Part shown: positions 31,475 through 42,189 of the stretch, piece by piece
Layout: every line of letters begins with the position of its first letter
Position numbering within the stretch: position 1 is the stretch's first letter
Origin: Ceratothoa steindachneri
Taxonomy: Eukaryota; Arthropoda; Malacostraca; Isopoda; Cymothoidae
Assembly (NCBI GenBank): GCA_963969495.1
Contig: OZ018321.1
Location: 126,536,298 to 126,600,297, forward strand
Direction: 5' to 3'
Length of the DNA: 64,000 nucleotides
Notes under the pieces: generated by a model
Databases searched by the model: none
What the model was told of the DNA's origin: nothing
Seen by the model: the letters and a program-made list of their open reading frames with translations, nothing else
Program-made: the position numbers and the translations under genes

Positions 31475-33711
31475 CTATCAACAGTAACTTTATATAAGTT
31501 TCAGTCGTAGTCAGAATAAACTACACAAGAGCAGACTGAACACGGTACGCGCGCCTTCTCGAGGTTTACGATCCGCTCAACTTAAATGAGGCAATTCTCG
31601 AGGAGATTAACGAGGCACTCGACGACCTCAATAACCATCTCATTAGCGCAGATAAGGCTTGTATCCGTAAATCCGAGTATAGGATCATCTCTACCTACAG
31701 ATGGACCGACTACATGAAGGAATTATACCGTGAGCTGAAGTCATTGTATTAAATCAACATCGTGAATGCGTTAGTTCACTCAATACAGCGAGGTAAAGAA
31801 GTCGAAGAAGAACTGAACCAGTTTATCCTCGAACAACAATGTAGAAGATGGGAGGATGCGATCAATAGCATCGATCACGAAGCAACTCACAAAGAATTTT
31901 AGAAAAAGATCAGAAATCTCAAAGGATCGACTGGGAAGAAGAAATAGACGATCGAGCTACAAAAAAAAGATGGAAACAACAAAACGAAAGAAGGAAGAAT
32001 TGAAGAGCTATTCCGAAGTTATTGGGAAAAGATTTTCAGTATAACTGAAAAGGAAAACAAAGACTATGACCTAGAGTTTGAAAGAAACATCATCGACGAG
32101 CTTAACGAACAAATACACAAGACGCACCCTCACTACAAGGTTGATAGACAGCGCGACGGAGACACCGAGATTTCCAAAGAAGAACTACACGGGGCGCTCC
32201 GCTCATTCCAACAAAAAGCCCAGGCAATCGGGGCTTACAAAGCTCAACTTTGAAAAGGCACCAGCCAATGTCATCGAAGGGATGAGAAGAATATATAACG
32301 CCTTTTTGAGCATGGGATACTTTCCAGATGCTTTTAAAACGGCTAAGTTGATTTTCTTGCCTAAGCACGGAAAGAACCCAACGTTGAAGGAGAGCTATCG
32401 GCTGGTGCCTTGATAGGCACCAGCCAATGTCATCGAAGGGATAAAAAGAATATATAATGCCTGCCTGAACACGGAATACTTTCCAGATGCTTATAAAACG
32501 ACATACAAAGCTTAACTTTGAAAAGGCACCAGCCAATGTCTTTGAAGGGATGAGAAGAATATATAACGCCTGTCTGAACACGGGATACTTACCAGATGCT
32601 TATAAAACGACTAAGTTGATTTTCTTTCCTAAGCACGGAAAGAACCAGACGTTGAAGGAGAGCTATCGGCCAATTTGACTTCTAGAATTTGGCTGGAAGC
32701 TCTTCGAGAAGATCCTTAACAAAAGACTGGTGTCTTACCTGGAGGAGAACTTCCTCTTTAACCCACATCAATTCGGGTCTAGGAGGAAGCGAAGTATGGA
32801 AATGGCGATTAATGTCATCAAGGAAAGGCTAGCCCAAGCAAAATGGGAAACGAAGTTACGTGGACATTGTTTGTCGGGATCTATCAAAGACGTTTGATAA
32901 GGTGTGGCAACGGGAAATGCAGTACAAGATCTTACAACTGGGCCTAAGTGAAAACATAGAAAGAACTCTCTGTGACTATGTCATGGAGAGAGCGGCGTAC
33001 ATCAGTTTAGGGTGCACGGACAGACCAAAGTTTCCGCTCACTGCGGGTCTCCCGCAGGGAGGGGAGGGTGTCTGTCACCCACACTCTACTTGATTTACAC
33101 CGCGCATGTCCCAGTTCCTGTAAGCCCCACTTGCCTCAACATTCAATTCACCGATGATTTCACCCAGATAATCACTTGTCCATAAAGGAATGCGCCTTGG
33201 CAAGCGCGTATGACGGCAGCAAAAATTGGAAAATCTTAACACCTACGAGGCCTGGTGGAAGATCTGCACCAACCAGGAAAAGTTCAAAGTATTCTCCATA
33301 GGCAGGAGACTACTTTATGATGTCAGGGTATGTGATAGACGTTACCTAATCTGGTACAAGAAGCACGTCCAAGAAAAAAACACCAAGGCCACTGCTGCCC
33401 TCAAGACTCTATATAGGTTCAGAAATCTTCGTCAAAGTAATAGGAAAAAGATCTACAATGCACTTGTAAGATCGACGCTGCTATACCCCGCTTCCGCTCT
33501 CTCGTGTGTCTCGAAGACACAAAAGAGGAAACTACAAGTGGTGCAGAATAAATGTAAGTACCTAATTACAGGTACACTCAGGCGAGAAAGAAGGCGCCAG
33601 GAAGAGCTGCACTGGGAGGCGGGGTTAAGTCCCATTAACATTGTCATAGAAGAACGGAAAAGGAATATGCTGAAAATGGTTAATCGTGAATTGGAGAATA
33701 ATATCGTTTAA
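31475..33711 (+). pseudogene. LINE A, ORF2 reverse transcriptase and C-terminus
   Basis: After decayed linker text (ADWTRYARLLEVYD-like at about 31530), the RT fingers appear as NFEKAPANVIEGMRRIYNAF, FKTAKLIFLPKHGKNPTLKE and SYRPI. They are present in three tandem copies (32257-32680). Then come FEKILNKRLVSYLEENFLFN, PHQFGSRRKRSMEMAINVI, DIVCRDLSKTFDKVWQREMQ (catalytic Asp region), FPLTAGLPQG, IQFTDDFTQII (catalytic DD) and the C-terminal SSTLLYPASALSCVSKTQKR-like block with KLQVVQNKCKYLITGT, ending at a stop at 33711. Multiple stops show it is inactive. A GC-rich hairpin-like tail (CCGCCGGGGTTTTAGCTGGCGG) follows at about 33765. Confidence 0.8.
32238..32680. repeat. Triplicated RT segment with junction palindrome
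   Basis: The segment beginning GGCACCAGCCAATGT occurs at 32257, 32416 and 32525. Copies 1 and 3 run about 155 bp to AGGAGAGCTATCGGC; copy 2 is cut at about 90 bp. At the join of copies 1 and 2 (32400-32425), GGCTGGTGCCT, TGAT, AGGCACCAGCC forms a perfect 11-bp stem. This implies that a foldback event contributed to the duplication. Confidence 0.9.
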
Positions 33712-33714
33712 ATG

Positions 33715-34600
33715 ATTGACCAGAACAGAAGAGGAATAAGTCGCGCCAGATTTCCAAGCTCCGCCGGGGTTTTAGCTGGCGGAGCAGAAGTGCCGTTCTA
33801 GACATGATAATAGAAATGTTTTTACCCTAAACCAATAAAAAAATCCGACTAAGAAAAAGCTCACCTAACTATAAAACCTCACCGATTTCTACTAGTTCCC
33901 TGATGAAGACCCAAATCTACCAATAATAACTGAAATTTACCAAAGAAGACTCTAAGCAAAACAACAAAGTAATTAATAAAGTAATTATTACTTAAACAGC
34001 AAATGCGCATATCATATCCAAAGACATTAATTAATTTCGAATACAAATGGCTTGAATGCCATATTATATATATAATATATCTAAGAGGAAGAAGAATTCG
34101 CGTCCAATTCTTCTTCCTCTTGTACTATATGTATTTATAGTCAGCTATACAAGGTTTCTGCATCTTTCCTTCTGTCTTCAAATTTATTTGAAAGGCAGAA
34201 AATAAGAATGGCATAGCTCTGTGGTGGTTGTATAATCACCCGCAGATCCTGTAGTTGCTCTTTCTTTGTATATATATAAAACTAACTCAAAGGCAACAAA
34301 GGAACTACAAAACCAAAAATATTTAAAAGCGATAGGCCTGATCACCAGACTCTAGCATCTCTTTGCACCCTTCCACACTTCTTTCTGTTTTCACCAATTG
34401 TCTACTTTTCGCTATATGTCCACACACCCTTACTCTATCCCCTACCTATATCTACTCTTACAAAATACGAAATTGTCAGGACGGTTGATGGATACTTTAT
34501 TCTTACTTACGAAGAAGCATACGCAATCTATACCTTCGAGTTTGTAAAGCGAGTTTATCGTTTTTGCATCGTTCTTCACTCATGAAAGAAGTCACAGAAG
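33715..34600. other. LINE A 3' region and AT-rich spacer
   Basis: No gene. Contains a 16-bp perfect hairpin at 34083-34121. The stretch at 34360-34470, rich in CCACAC and CTACTC, resembles the 3' tails that follow LINE B (36180-36290) and LINE C (40020-40140), so it may be a LINE 3' untranslated region. Confidence 0.4.
34083..34121. repeat. Perfect 16-bp hairpin
   Basis: AAGAGGAAGAAGAATT, loop CGCGTCC, then AATTCTTCTTCCTCTT. The purine-rich arm pairs with a pyrimidine-rich arm. It is followed by TGTACTATATG rather than a T run. Function unknown. Confidence 0.9.
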
Positions 34601-34679
34601 AGACCTCAACTGTCTAAAGAGACAATAACTGGACTTTCCATAAAGATGCACTCTTACTTTCCTATCCATGATCTTTAGG

Positions 34680-35006
34680 GCGAGTCGGGTAGGAAAGCTT
34701 GAAGCCTCCTTAGATACCTACTTGTGCGGGAGCCTTATCTGAACCGGTTGGCTAACCCGGAGCAGGCCGAAGCTTAGCCTGGGGCCGGTTAGAACCCGTG
34801 TGAGCGGTGGTCACAGGTCAGTTGGAGAAAACACTGTTAAGGTTAGGGTGTAGGTAGGTAGGTAGGGAATACTGACTCGCCAATTGAATAAGCCAATTAA
34901 AATAAACGGATATAACAGCAAGCTATATCTTCCTCCAAACCTCACATCTCCTCTCTTTTTCCTTCTCCTTAGCCGATGAAGAAAAAGAAAAGAACCGTTT
35001 ATTAAG
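34680..35006 (+). other. Probable LINE B 5' untranslated region
   Basis: A GC-richer stretch (GAACCGGTTGGCTAACCCGG, then a TAGGTAGGTAGGTAGG run at 34851) directly upstream of the ORF1 start at 35007. The position suggests a 5' leader with an internal promoter. No specific promoter element was recognised. Confidence 0.35.
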
Positions 35007-35603
35007 ATGATGGACACTGCTAAACGGGTCCCTTTGCGTGGCCAGAAGGGCGCGAAAAAAACCGACAGGACAAACGTATTCCGAATTATCTACGGGGAGC
35101 TCGGTTTAGTGCTAGTTATGCTATTAGACGACACTAGTTCCTACATTGCAATTTGCCAAAACGACCGAGATGTGGATAAAATTCTTTTGGAAAAAGCTAC
35201 GGACGAACTATCAAAGATTGGACTAGAGGTTAAAGTGCCCCCGCAAATAGAGGCCCAGAAGACGGTATACTGCCGTCAAATTGACCCCTGGATAGGAGAT
35301 CATAAGGCGGACGAAATAAAAGAGGAAATAGAGAGAGCACAATCAGGAGCAAAACTTAAACAAGTCATAAAAATCATCAATCATGCAAAAAATACGGAGT
35401 ATTCACACGTTTTCAAAGTAATATTCTGCAAAACGAATATGGCCATGAAGGCTAGGGAATCAGGTATTCTCAAAAAAAGACAGATTAATTTATCAGAATA
35501 CAAACTTGCTTCAACTGTTATGAGCTGGAAAAGCACAACACAAGGTACTCGGGCTAAAAATAACCCGAAATGGTTATGGAAAACATATTGCGGAAAGAAT
35601 TAA
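35007..35603 (+). CDS. LINE B ORF1 (gag-like), 198 codons, truncated
   Basis: An open frame from the ATG pair at 35007/35010 (a CCAAAC-rich leader precedes it). Readable family blocks are LSKIGLEVKVPPQIEAQKTV, YCRQIDPWIGDHKADEIKEE, IERAQSGAKLKQVIKI and YSHVFKVIFCKTNMAMKARE. The same FKV-F-KT-MA-KAR pattern occurs in LINE D ORF1. In related ORF1 proteins this region is followed by CCHC zinc knuckles. Here the frame instead runs into a basic tail and stops at 35603, and the next readable text is the end of ORF2. It is therefore a 3'-truncated ORF1 in an internally deleted LINE, and could only encode a partial RNA-binding protein. Confidence 0.6.
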   Translation: MMDTAKRVPLRGQKGAKKTDRTNVFRIIYGELGLVLVMLLDDTSSYIAICQNDRDVDKILLEKATDELSKIGLEVKVPPQIEAQKTVYCRQIDPWIGDHKADEIKEEIERAQSGAKLKQVIKIINHAKNTEYSHVFKVIFCKTNMAMKARESGILKKRQINLSEYKLASTVMSWKSTTQGTRAKNNPKWLWKTYCGKN

Positions 35604-35689
35604 TTAGGCGAAAGCACATCTAACAAAACTATTCTAACTTAGAAACTTAAATAGAGAAAACAAAAAGAAAATATAGAGCGCCATCTGCA

Positions 35690-36145
35690 AAGCCACGTTG
35701 CTTAACCCAGCTATCCCAATGAACCGTCTCCTGAAAACAAGTGCAATGAAATTTCAGAAATTACAAAATTCAGCGGTATATATTATCACTAATACAAGGA
35801 AAGAACGTAAAAAAAACACGAGATCTTCACAACGAAATAGAAATTCCAACCACAGACGTGTCTTTACACAGAAGAGCTTTGAAGGTGTGGGACAAACTGG
35901 ATCGTATTATAAATGCAGACGAAAAAAGAGCGATCGAAATCCCGGATAACCACAGAATAAATAACCGCGGTAACTTTAGAAGCGGTAGATCTGGTTCGAG
36001 GGAAGAACTGCCCCTTAAGATTCACTGCAAGGTGAGATTGCAGAGCAAATACAGAAATCACATAGTAGGGAAATCCGCAACAAACAAGACAAAAACTTGA
36101 AACTTTGAAGAACTACAGAGGCGCGAGAGTACCATTAAAGAATGA
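35690..36145 (+). pseudogene. LINE B, ORF2 C-terminal remnant
   Basis: The plus strand reads LLKTSAMKFQKLQNSAVYII, TNTRKER, then, across frames, LHNEIEIPTTDVSLHRRALK and VWDKLDRIINADEKRAIEI. This is the post-RT tail of jockey-type LINE ORF2 (the KLQ-QN-AL--ITNTRK...LH--RA---W-KL pattern). It starts less than 100 bp after ORF1, so the endonuclease and RT have been deleted. Confidence 0.6.
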
Positions 36146-36289
36146 AGAAGACTAATAAATAAAAATAAACAATAAGAACCAAGGAGATGGCTGTCACCCA
36201 GCAACTAACTCTAACTCTTACTCATTGATCTTCAACACTTTTTCCTAAACAACCCTATCCACTATACTATGACTATACACTTTTAATTT

Positions 36290-37145
36290 ACCTTTTTTCA
36301 GACGTAAGACGTAAAATTGTTAAGTTCCTCACGGAGCAATGACAATGAGCTGCCCGGCTAAAATAAATATTATTTTAAAGAAGAGAGAGATTTTAAGGAC
36401 ATAGAAGAAAAGGTTCTCATGATCAGGAACCAAGCTATGGAGATTATGGCCATGATAATGTATGCTCGCATGGCTAACATTTCAAAGCCGGGGTGTTTCT
36501 CGAGGGAACTCACCCCCTTTTGTGAAAAAAAACGGTATGAAGAGGAAGCTGTGGTTCCCAGAGAACCCTTCATCGAAGAATATACTTAAATTAAAAATAG
36601 TCGAGAAGGAAGAGACCGAAGAAGAGCCTGAGAACGAATAGTAAATTTTATCGGTCGAGGTGAATAAGAAACAGACGAAGAAAAAGAATAAAAAAGAAAA
36701 AGCAGGAAAAAAGGAAGGACTCAAACACAGAAACCTCCACTTCGGAGTCAGAAAGCGAAGAATAGTTAGAGGAAGCAGGGGCAAGTGAAGTAAAGAATAA
36801 TAAGAAAGGGAACTCAAGTGATTTCAAGAAGGGAGCAGTAGCAAAGAAACTGGGAACCGAGATAGAGAGAGCGAACACGGAAATACCATCGGGCGAAGAG
36901 GCAGACGTTGACATTTACACCACTATGGGTAACGAATACACTAAAGATCTGAACATGGTGCATATCATAGACCGGCTAGTAGATGGTAAATTTAAATGGA
37001 CTCACCAATCAGACTATCCGTCGGATGTAGTCCAAAGATCTATACTGATTGGGAACCTATAGGTAACAGGAAAGATGTCACTTTCTGAAGACAGCGAATT
37101 TCAGGAAGTTAAGGAAGTTAAGAAGTTTAGAGTGTGATTAAGTAA
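36290..37145 (+). pseudogene. LINE C ORF1 relic
   Basis: Decayed Lys/Glu-rich text in several frames (MIRNQAMEIMAMIMYARMAN, then NKKQTKKKNKKEKAGKKEGL) directly upstream of the LINE C endonuclease. No zinc knuckle is visible. It is assigned by position and composition only. The minus-strand frames here (Phe/Leu/Ser-rich) are shadows. Confidence 0.4.
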
Positions 37146-37151
37146 AGAATT

Positions 37152-37945
37152 ATGGATAAGAGAGTTAACAAACTGAAAATAGTCGAAGTGAACATCAATT
37201 GATTAAAGGATAAGAAAAAACAATTCTGAATATGTTGGCAAAAGAAGACCCCGATGTAGTAGTGATATGTGAGCACGGTTTGAGAATAGAGAGGTATAAG
37301 CTGAAGCTGCAGAATTATTATACCTACACGAAAAATCAGTCGAATGAAAAATTCGATTGTATAATATTTGCTGTTAAGAAAGGTATAGAGCATAGGGAAC
37401 TAGAAGAGTTGAACGAAAGCTATTTGGCCAATGAGCTGGACACCCAGACGGGAATAGTGGTTATGAGGGAAGGGTACCAAGCCCCAAGTAGGAACTACTT
37501 ATCCCTACATAACTTCCTTTGGGTATTCGGGAGAAACACACGGGTGATTTTCCTTGGCGACCTGAATGCTCGTTCCAGGCACTCAGAATATACCTCTAAG
37601 AACAGTATGGGGAAGAACCTAGATTTATTAATAAAAAGGGGTTTAGTAATATGAGCTAGGCGGGAGTTTCCCACGTACGTCACGGATAAAACAGCTACAA
37701 AGCCGGATATAGAATTAACCAGCAGAAATTTTCTCTGGAACATGTTTATCAAACCGGGCTCTGTGTCCCCTACTGATCACAACTCAATCATAGTATTGAT
37801 GGCACTAAGTCCAATTCAAGTGCCATGCCCGATCAGGAAAAAATATGCTAAGGCGGATTGGGACAAATTCAGGGAGATGGTAGAAGATTATCGGCCGCCA
37901 TTGTTAGAAGGGAAAGGTGTGGAGGATATTTACCGGGAAATATAA
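37152..37945 (+). pseudogene. LINE C, ORF2 endonuclease domain
   Basis: Starts MDKRVNKLKIVEVNIN (37152). Then DPDVVVICEHGLRIERYKLK (catalytic Glu in ICEHG), FDCIIFAVKKGIEHRELEEL, GYQAPSRNYLSLHNFLWVFG, RVIFLGDLNARSRHSEYTSK (GDLN motif) and KNLDLLIKRGLVI. After a stop come TATKPDIELTSRNF and SPTDHNSIIVL (the SDH motif reads TDH). KKYAKADWDKFREMVEDYRP forms the linker. Two or three stops interrupt it. Same clade as LINE A. Confidence 0.75.
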
Positions 37946-37949
37946 AAGT

Positions 37950-39880
37950 GAGAGTCTAAAATAAAGTCAGCAGAGGAAGTTAGCATACCAAAGGTGGCGA
38001 TGAGAACACTCCTGGCTCCTAGGTGGACACCTGAAATAGGAGCAAAGATGCAAGAACTGGAATCAATCAACCAACTGATCAGAGGCATAGGACCAACCAT
38101 TGAACTATACAGGAGAGGCATGAACGCCAAAGAGAATTAAGCAATCTGAGAATAGAGAAAGAGAGGGTATGGGAGGGATTGATAGATATACTGGATAAGA
38201 ATGGAACCCGAGACAATTCTGGCAATCTATCAAAAGATTGCAGGGTACTCCACCACCCAGAAAGCTAAGGGTTGAGAGAGGCAATGGATACATAACGAAA
38301 GTAGAGGAAATAGAGGAGCTGCTCAGGGAACACTAGAGTTAGGTATTCAACATCACGAGTGAAGATAATGAAAATTTTTACGCAGATCATGAAACAAGGA
38401 ATATGGAAGAATTGAACATTTATCTGGGCAAAATCTATCCGATAGACAGGATCCCTCATAATAATGGGGAGAATGATGGCACCAGAAACGATGGAAAGAT
38501 TAAGATGGAGGAATTAAGTTCGGTAGTCCAGGCCTTCAAACAGAAAGAATCAGGGCCATCTGGGATGACGAAAGTGAGCATAAGTCAGCTCCCGGAGCAC
38601 GTACTGGAGGGAATGTTGGCAATTTTCAATGCAAGCTGTAATATCAGGACTTCTTGGACAGACTAAAAGTAGTCAAAAGGGTTTTTGTGCCAAAACCAGG
38701 CAAGTCAACAACGGTAGTCAACGGATACAGACCCATCTCACGGTTAAATTTTATAGCCAAAGTATTAGAAAGAATTGTGTGCAGCAGATTGACTAATCAC
38801 CAAGAAACAACCGTGAATACAACCTCTCAGCAGTACGGAGATTGACCTAGCGCTGATTACATAGTAGCTGGCCAAAGCTAAGAGTGAAGGTAAGGTAGTT
38901 GATCCAGTGGACCGCGACGTGCAGCAGGCGTTTGACAAAGTGTGGAGGTATGATCTCAAATACAAACTGGTACAGATGTAGCTAGGGGAGAAAATAGGCA
39001 GGCTGTTAGGTAGCTTCATTAGCGATAGAAGGGCTTATATGGTGTTCGGATGCTATGAAGGCCCCGCCTTTAAAACGAAGGATGGTCTTCCACAGGAGAG
39101 CTGCCTCTCTCCAGTCCTTTACGTCATTTATGCCAATGATCTGCCCTTTTCTCTAAGCCAAGAAACAGCGTATGTACAGTTCGCGGATGACGTCCCTCAG
39201 ATTACTTGCAATCTCTACTACAACAGCAAGGAAGGCAGCTAAAGAAATCCTGAACTTAAATAGAGACGAGAAGAATTGGAAAATAAAGATCAATAGTGAT
39301 AAATTCTGAGTGATACCCATCAACAGGAGAAAGGTGCAGAGCATTAGAGTTGAGGGCAAAAGACATAAATATAAGAAGGAAGCTAAAGTATTGGGTCTGA
39401 AAATAAGTAAAAACTGATACAGTGCACAGGTAGCGGATAGGATAAGAGCAGCAAAGGTAAAGTTAGCACAACAATGGAGATTTTCACGGTTGTCGCTAAG
39501 TCACAAAAGAAAACTATACATGTCAATAGTCAGGGCCACCTTAATGTACCTAACTGTTCCGCTACGCAGTTCTACAAAAAGTGCAATGACCAAACTTCAG
39601 AGGGTACAAAACCAGGATACCTGATGGATTATAGGAACAAGGTAGATGGACATGAGAAGGCAAGAAGAATTACATGAAGAAGTAAGAATAAAACCGGTCA
39701 ATATAGTCTTACATTAGAGGGCGGTGGAAATCTGGAAAAAGAACGAGGAAGAGCTAAGAAATGGTTGGTGGGACAGACTGAGACTAAGAGAGGGAATCGA
39801 AATGAAACTTCAATTCCCCAGTAGCAGGAAAACTATAAGAACAAACCCACTCCCAAGGTTCGTGTAAGCCAGAGAAGGAT
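37950..39880 (+). pseudogene. LINE C, ORF2 reverse transcriptase and C-terminus
   Basis: Readable blocks: MEELNIYLGKIYPIDRI, SSVVQAFKQKESGPSGMTKV (the PGPDG-type motif reads SGPSG), ISQLPEHVLEGMLAIFNASC, VVKRVFVPKPGKSTTVVNGY, RPISRLNFIAKVLERIV, then DGLPQESCLSPVLYVIYAND (the GxPQG motif with G to E) and AYVQFADDVPQITCN (catalytic FADD kept). The thumb (VLGLKISKN) and the C-terminal KLYMSIVRATLMYL and KLQRVQNQD segments follow, ending near 39870. The catalytic DD survives but stops are frequent. Confidence 0.8.
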
Positions 39881-39884
39881 AAGA

Positions 39885-40370
39885 GATTGAAACTATGTTT
39901 ATACAGTAAATGAAAATAAAACAGTGAGAGTGAATTCCAAATTAATATCCACTATTTAATCGAGAGGAAAAGAGTCGGAGGGTAAAAAGAAGTGAGACGG
40001 AAGAAAGAAAATGACCATCCAGTCACCTGGAGGTTATACATACACCACAATACTAACACATACTTACTTTCAATTCTAACACTATATTGCCATATCTATT
40101 ACTAAATTCTACTTTCATAACCTTAAGAACCTTAAGAACCTTTTTTATTCATTTTAGACCCAGAATTCTTGGATGAAAAAAATACATTTGCTATTTACAT
40201 CTCGCTACTCGGTAAAGGAAGTAATGGTTTACGGAGGCCAAAAAACGCCTTCGCTCAGTAAAGAACTGTGAGCACCGCTTTCTTTTGAACCAATTTTAGA
40301 ACTTTATAAGACTTCAAAATGCTCATCTTTGAGTTACTTTTGAGTCAAATACGATTCTATAATGTGGTTC
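39885..40370. other. LINE C 3' region
   Basis: Pyrimidine-rich text with the direct duplication CCTTAAGAACCTTAAGAACC at about 40120-40140. No gene. Confidence 0.4.
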
Positions 40371-40379
40371 CAGCACCAT

Positions 40380-41135
40380 AGTACTACACAACTGGCAACT
40401 CATGCATAGTTTTCATATATCGCCGCTTGGCAGCCTACCTTATGACGACAGGCAATGAGTCTAGCAGCATTTGCACCCAGTAAGGCAGAGAATTTTTCTC
40501 ACTTATTTTTTTCGCCGGAGTAGTTAGTCTCTTCATTCCGCAATGCTTTGGTGTTTGAGGGCAATGAACGGCAGAACAATGCCATTTCGTCTGCATTATA
40601 GAGCTGGGTTACATTAACGTCCTGCCTATTTATCAACTAATTTAATTTAAGATTGTAAGGCTCAACAGCAGCAGAATCAACACTGCCGGCTTCTCCATGC
40701 TCCAACTTGTCGCAAATGACGGGGCGGTTTTGAAAATGCCACAACCAAACAGTGCTTGCTTTAAATTCTATGTCCATATGACGAGCAATTTTTTATGCAG
40801 CTGCCACAATTTTAACACACGCACCTTCACTTTCACTGAAAGATGCTGTACGTGCCATTTATATACAGCTTGCTCAAGGTCCTTATTACGAGGAACTTTC
40901 ATATGCTTACGAGTATGTAAAACTCCTTTCCTATCCTAGGTAGCACTTACATCACATATAATGACATATTGTTTTAACCTGTCCTTAGATCTAAGAATAT
41001 CAGTTACCGTTTGCTTTTCCACGCCATACTCCTCACAGACGCTGGAAACAGAAACACCAGATTCTAATTTCTTAATGATCTCTAATTTCTGGCCAATACT
41101 AAGATTGACACGCTTTCTTTTATCGATACATTTAT
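40380..41135 (-). pseudogene. Tigger/pogo-type transposase
   Basis: The minus strand from 41130 reads KRVNLSIGQKLEIIKKLESG, VSVSSVCEEYGVEKQTVTDI, LRSKDRLKQY (psq-type helix-turn-helix), MKVPRNKDLEQAVYKWHVQH (CENP-B-type second DNA-binding domain) and NLKQALFGCGIFKTAPSFAT. It then gives NVTQLYNADEMALFCRSLP, containing the first catalytic Asp of the DDE domain (YN-DE), and EKFSALLGANAAR. The reading ends at about 40380, so the other two catalytic residues are lost. Several stops and frame changes mark it as a relic. Confidence 0.8.
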
Positions 41136-41267
41136 CTTATGTTTGGGCTAAATTTAACGCTTAGTATAAAAGAAAAATACGCAATATCTTAACAAAACTA
41201 AATGTTTTATTTAAATTAAAAAAATATCAACTAGATTATGGCTGGCAGATAACAGTTTACTAAAATT

Positions 41268-41910
41268 GCCTGGGAAACTCTTCGAACACCTTGTTCTTGG
41301 CCACTAACTCAGCTTTGAGGTTGCAGGCAGAGCGGTTGGTGTGTTTGTCAAACGCGCCCCACACATATTAATCTATGGGATTACAATCGCGGAATCTAGG
41401 AGGACAAAAAGTGGTGCTGTTGTTGAAATCGTATAAATTTTCCGGCTCCACTTCTGACTCTTTCTGGAGGTATGGTCTTCTAACAGCAACTCTCTTCAAA
41501 CAGGGTTTTACCGTACCCTCTAGCAGCTCCATATAGCCGTTTGACTAAGGCAAAGAGCCTATTCAAAGATGTGAGGCGGCATTGCGTCACCCTCACTGAA
41601 GAGACATCCAGAGACCATCATAGTTTGGGAGAACTTGGTCTTCATGATATGTGAAACGTCGCATAGATTATAAGCAAGCCACCTGTTGTCCTGGATGTTG
41701 TGCATCTGGTCTTGCCAGAAGTATTTTTCATCTAAGAAGAACCAGATCGTCCCCGGCTTGTCTTAACAGGATGCTTTAACATGTTCAGGAGCGTTTTTGC
41801 CTTGGTCAAATGGTTCTTTTTCGCTTGGCTGTCAGAATTTGTCCCTTGCACAGTGGCACCCAATTGCAAGGTGGAGTAGAGCCAACAAGAAACCTCACAA
41901 ATGAGCATCA
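41268..41910 (-). pseudogene. Mariner-like (maT-type) transposase C-terminal domain
   Basis: The minus strand from about 41780 reads KPGTIWFFLDEKYFWQDQMH (first catalytic Asp in the FxxDEK motif), NRWLAYNLCDVSHIMKTKFS and TMMVSGCLFSEGDAMPPHIF. After stops it gives VKPCLKRVAVRRPYLQKES, FCPPRFRDCNPIDYVWGAFD-like text (third catalytic Asp region, with one codon changed to a stop) and KHTNRSACNLKAELVAKNK ending at 41272. This is the catalytic half of a DD(34-37)D mariner-related transposase. The second Asp (QDGAPAH-type) segment is not seen. Confidence 0.7.
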
Positions 41911-42189
41911 TGTTGGCCATATGAAATCTTGAAATTGGTCACACAAATTGAAGATTGAAATAATATGACATCTTGTAACAATTAACTAATGTAAAAAAGG
42001 TGCAAATACTTTTAAATAATGTTAAATCGCAATATGTATCAATGCTAAGCAGAATATTTTGTAATGAGGCACGTAAAATTATTGTGTTCCCACGCAAATA
42101 TACAAACATACACACATTAGGAAAAAGATACGAGCCGACAGTCTGGTTATACAGATAACGGAAGCAGTGGAAAATAACTGTGCACACAG

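Noticed and set aside
32102..32581. 159-codon minus-strand frame
   Set aside because: Antisense of the triplicated LINE A segment. The repeats it contains follow the plus-strand RT duplication.
36482..36914. Minus-strand frames of 88-111 codons rich in Phe, Leu and Ser
   Set aside because: Shadow of a Lys/Glu-rich plus-strand LINE ORF1 relic.
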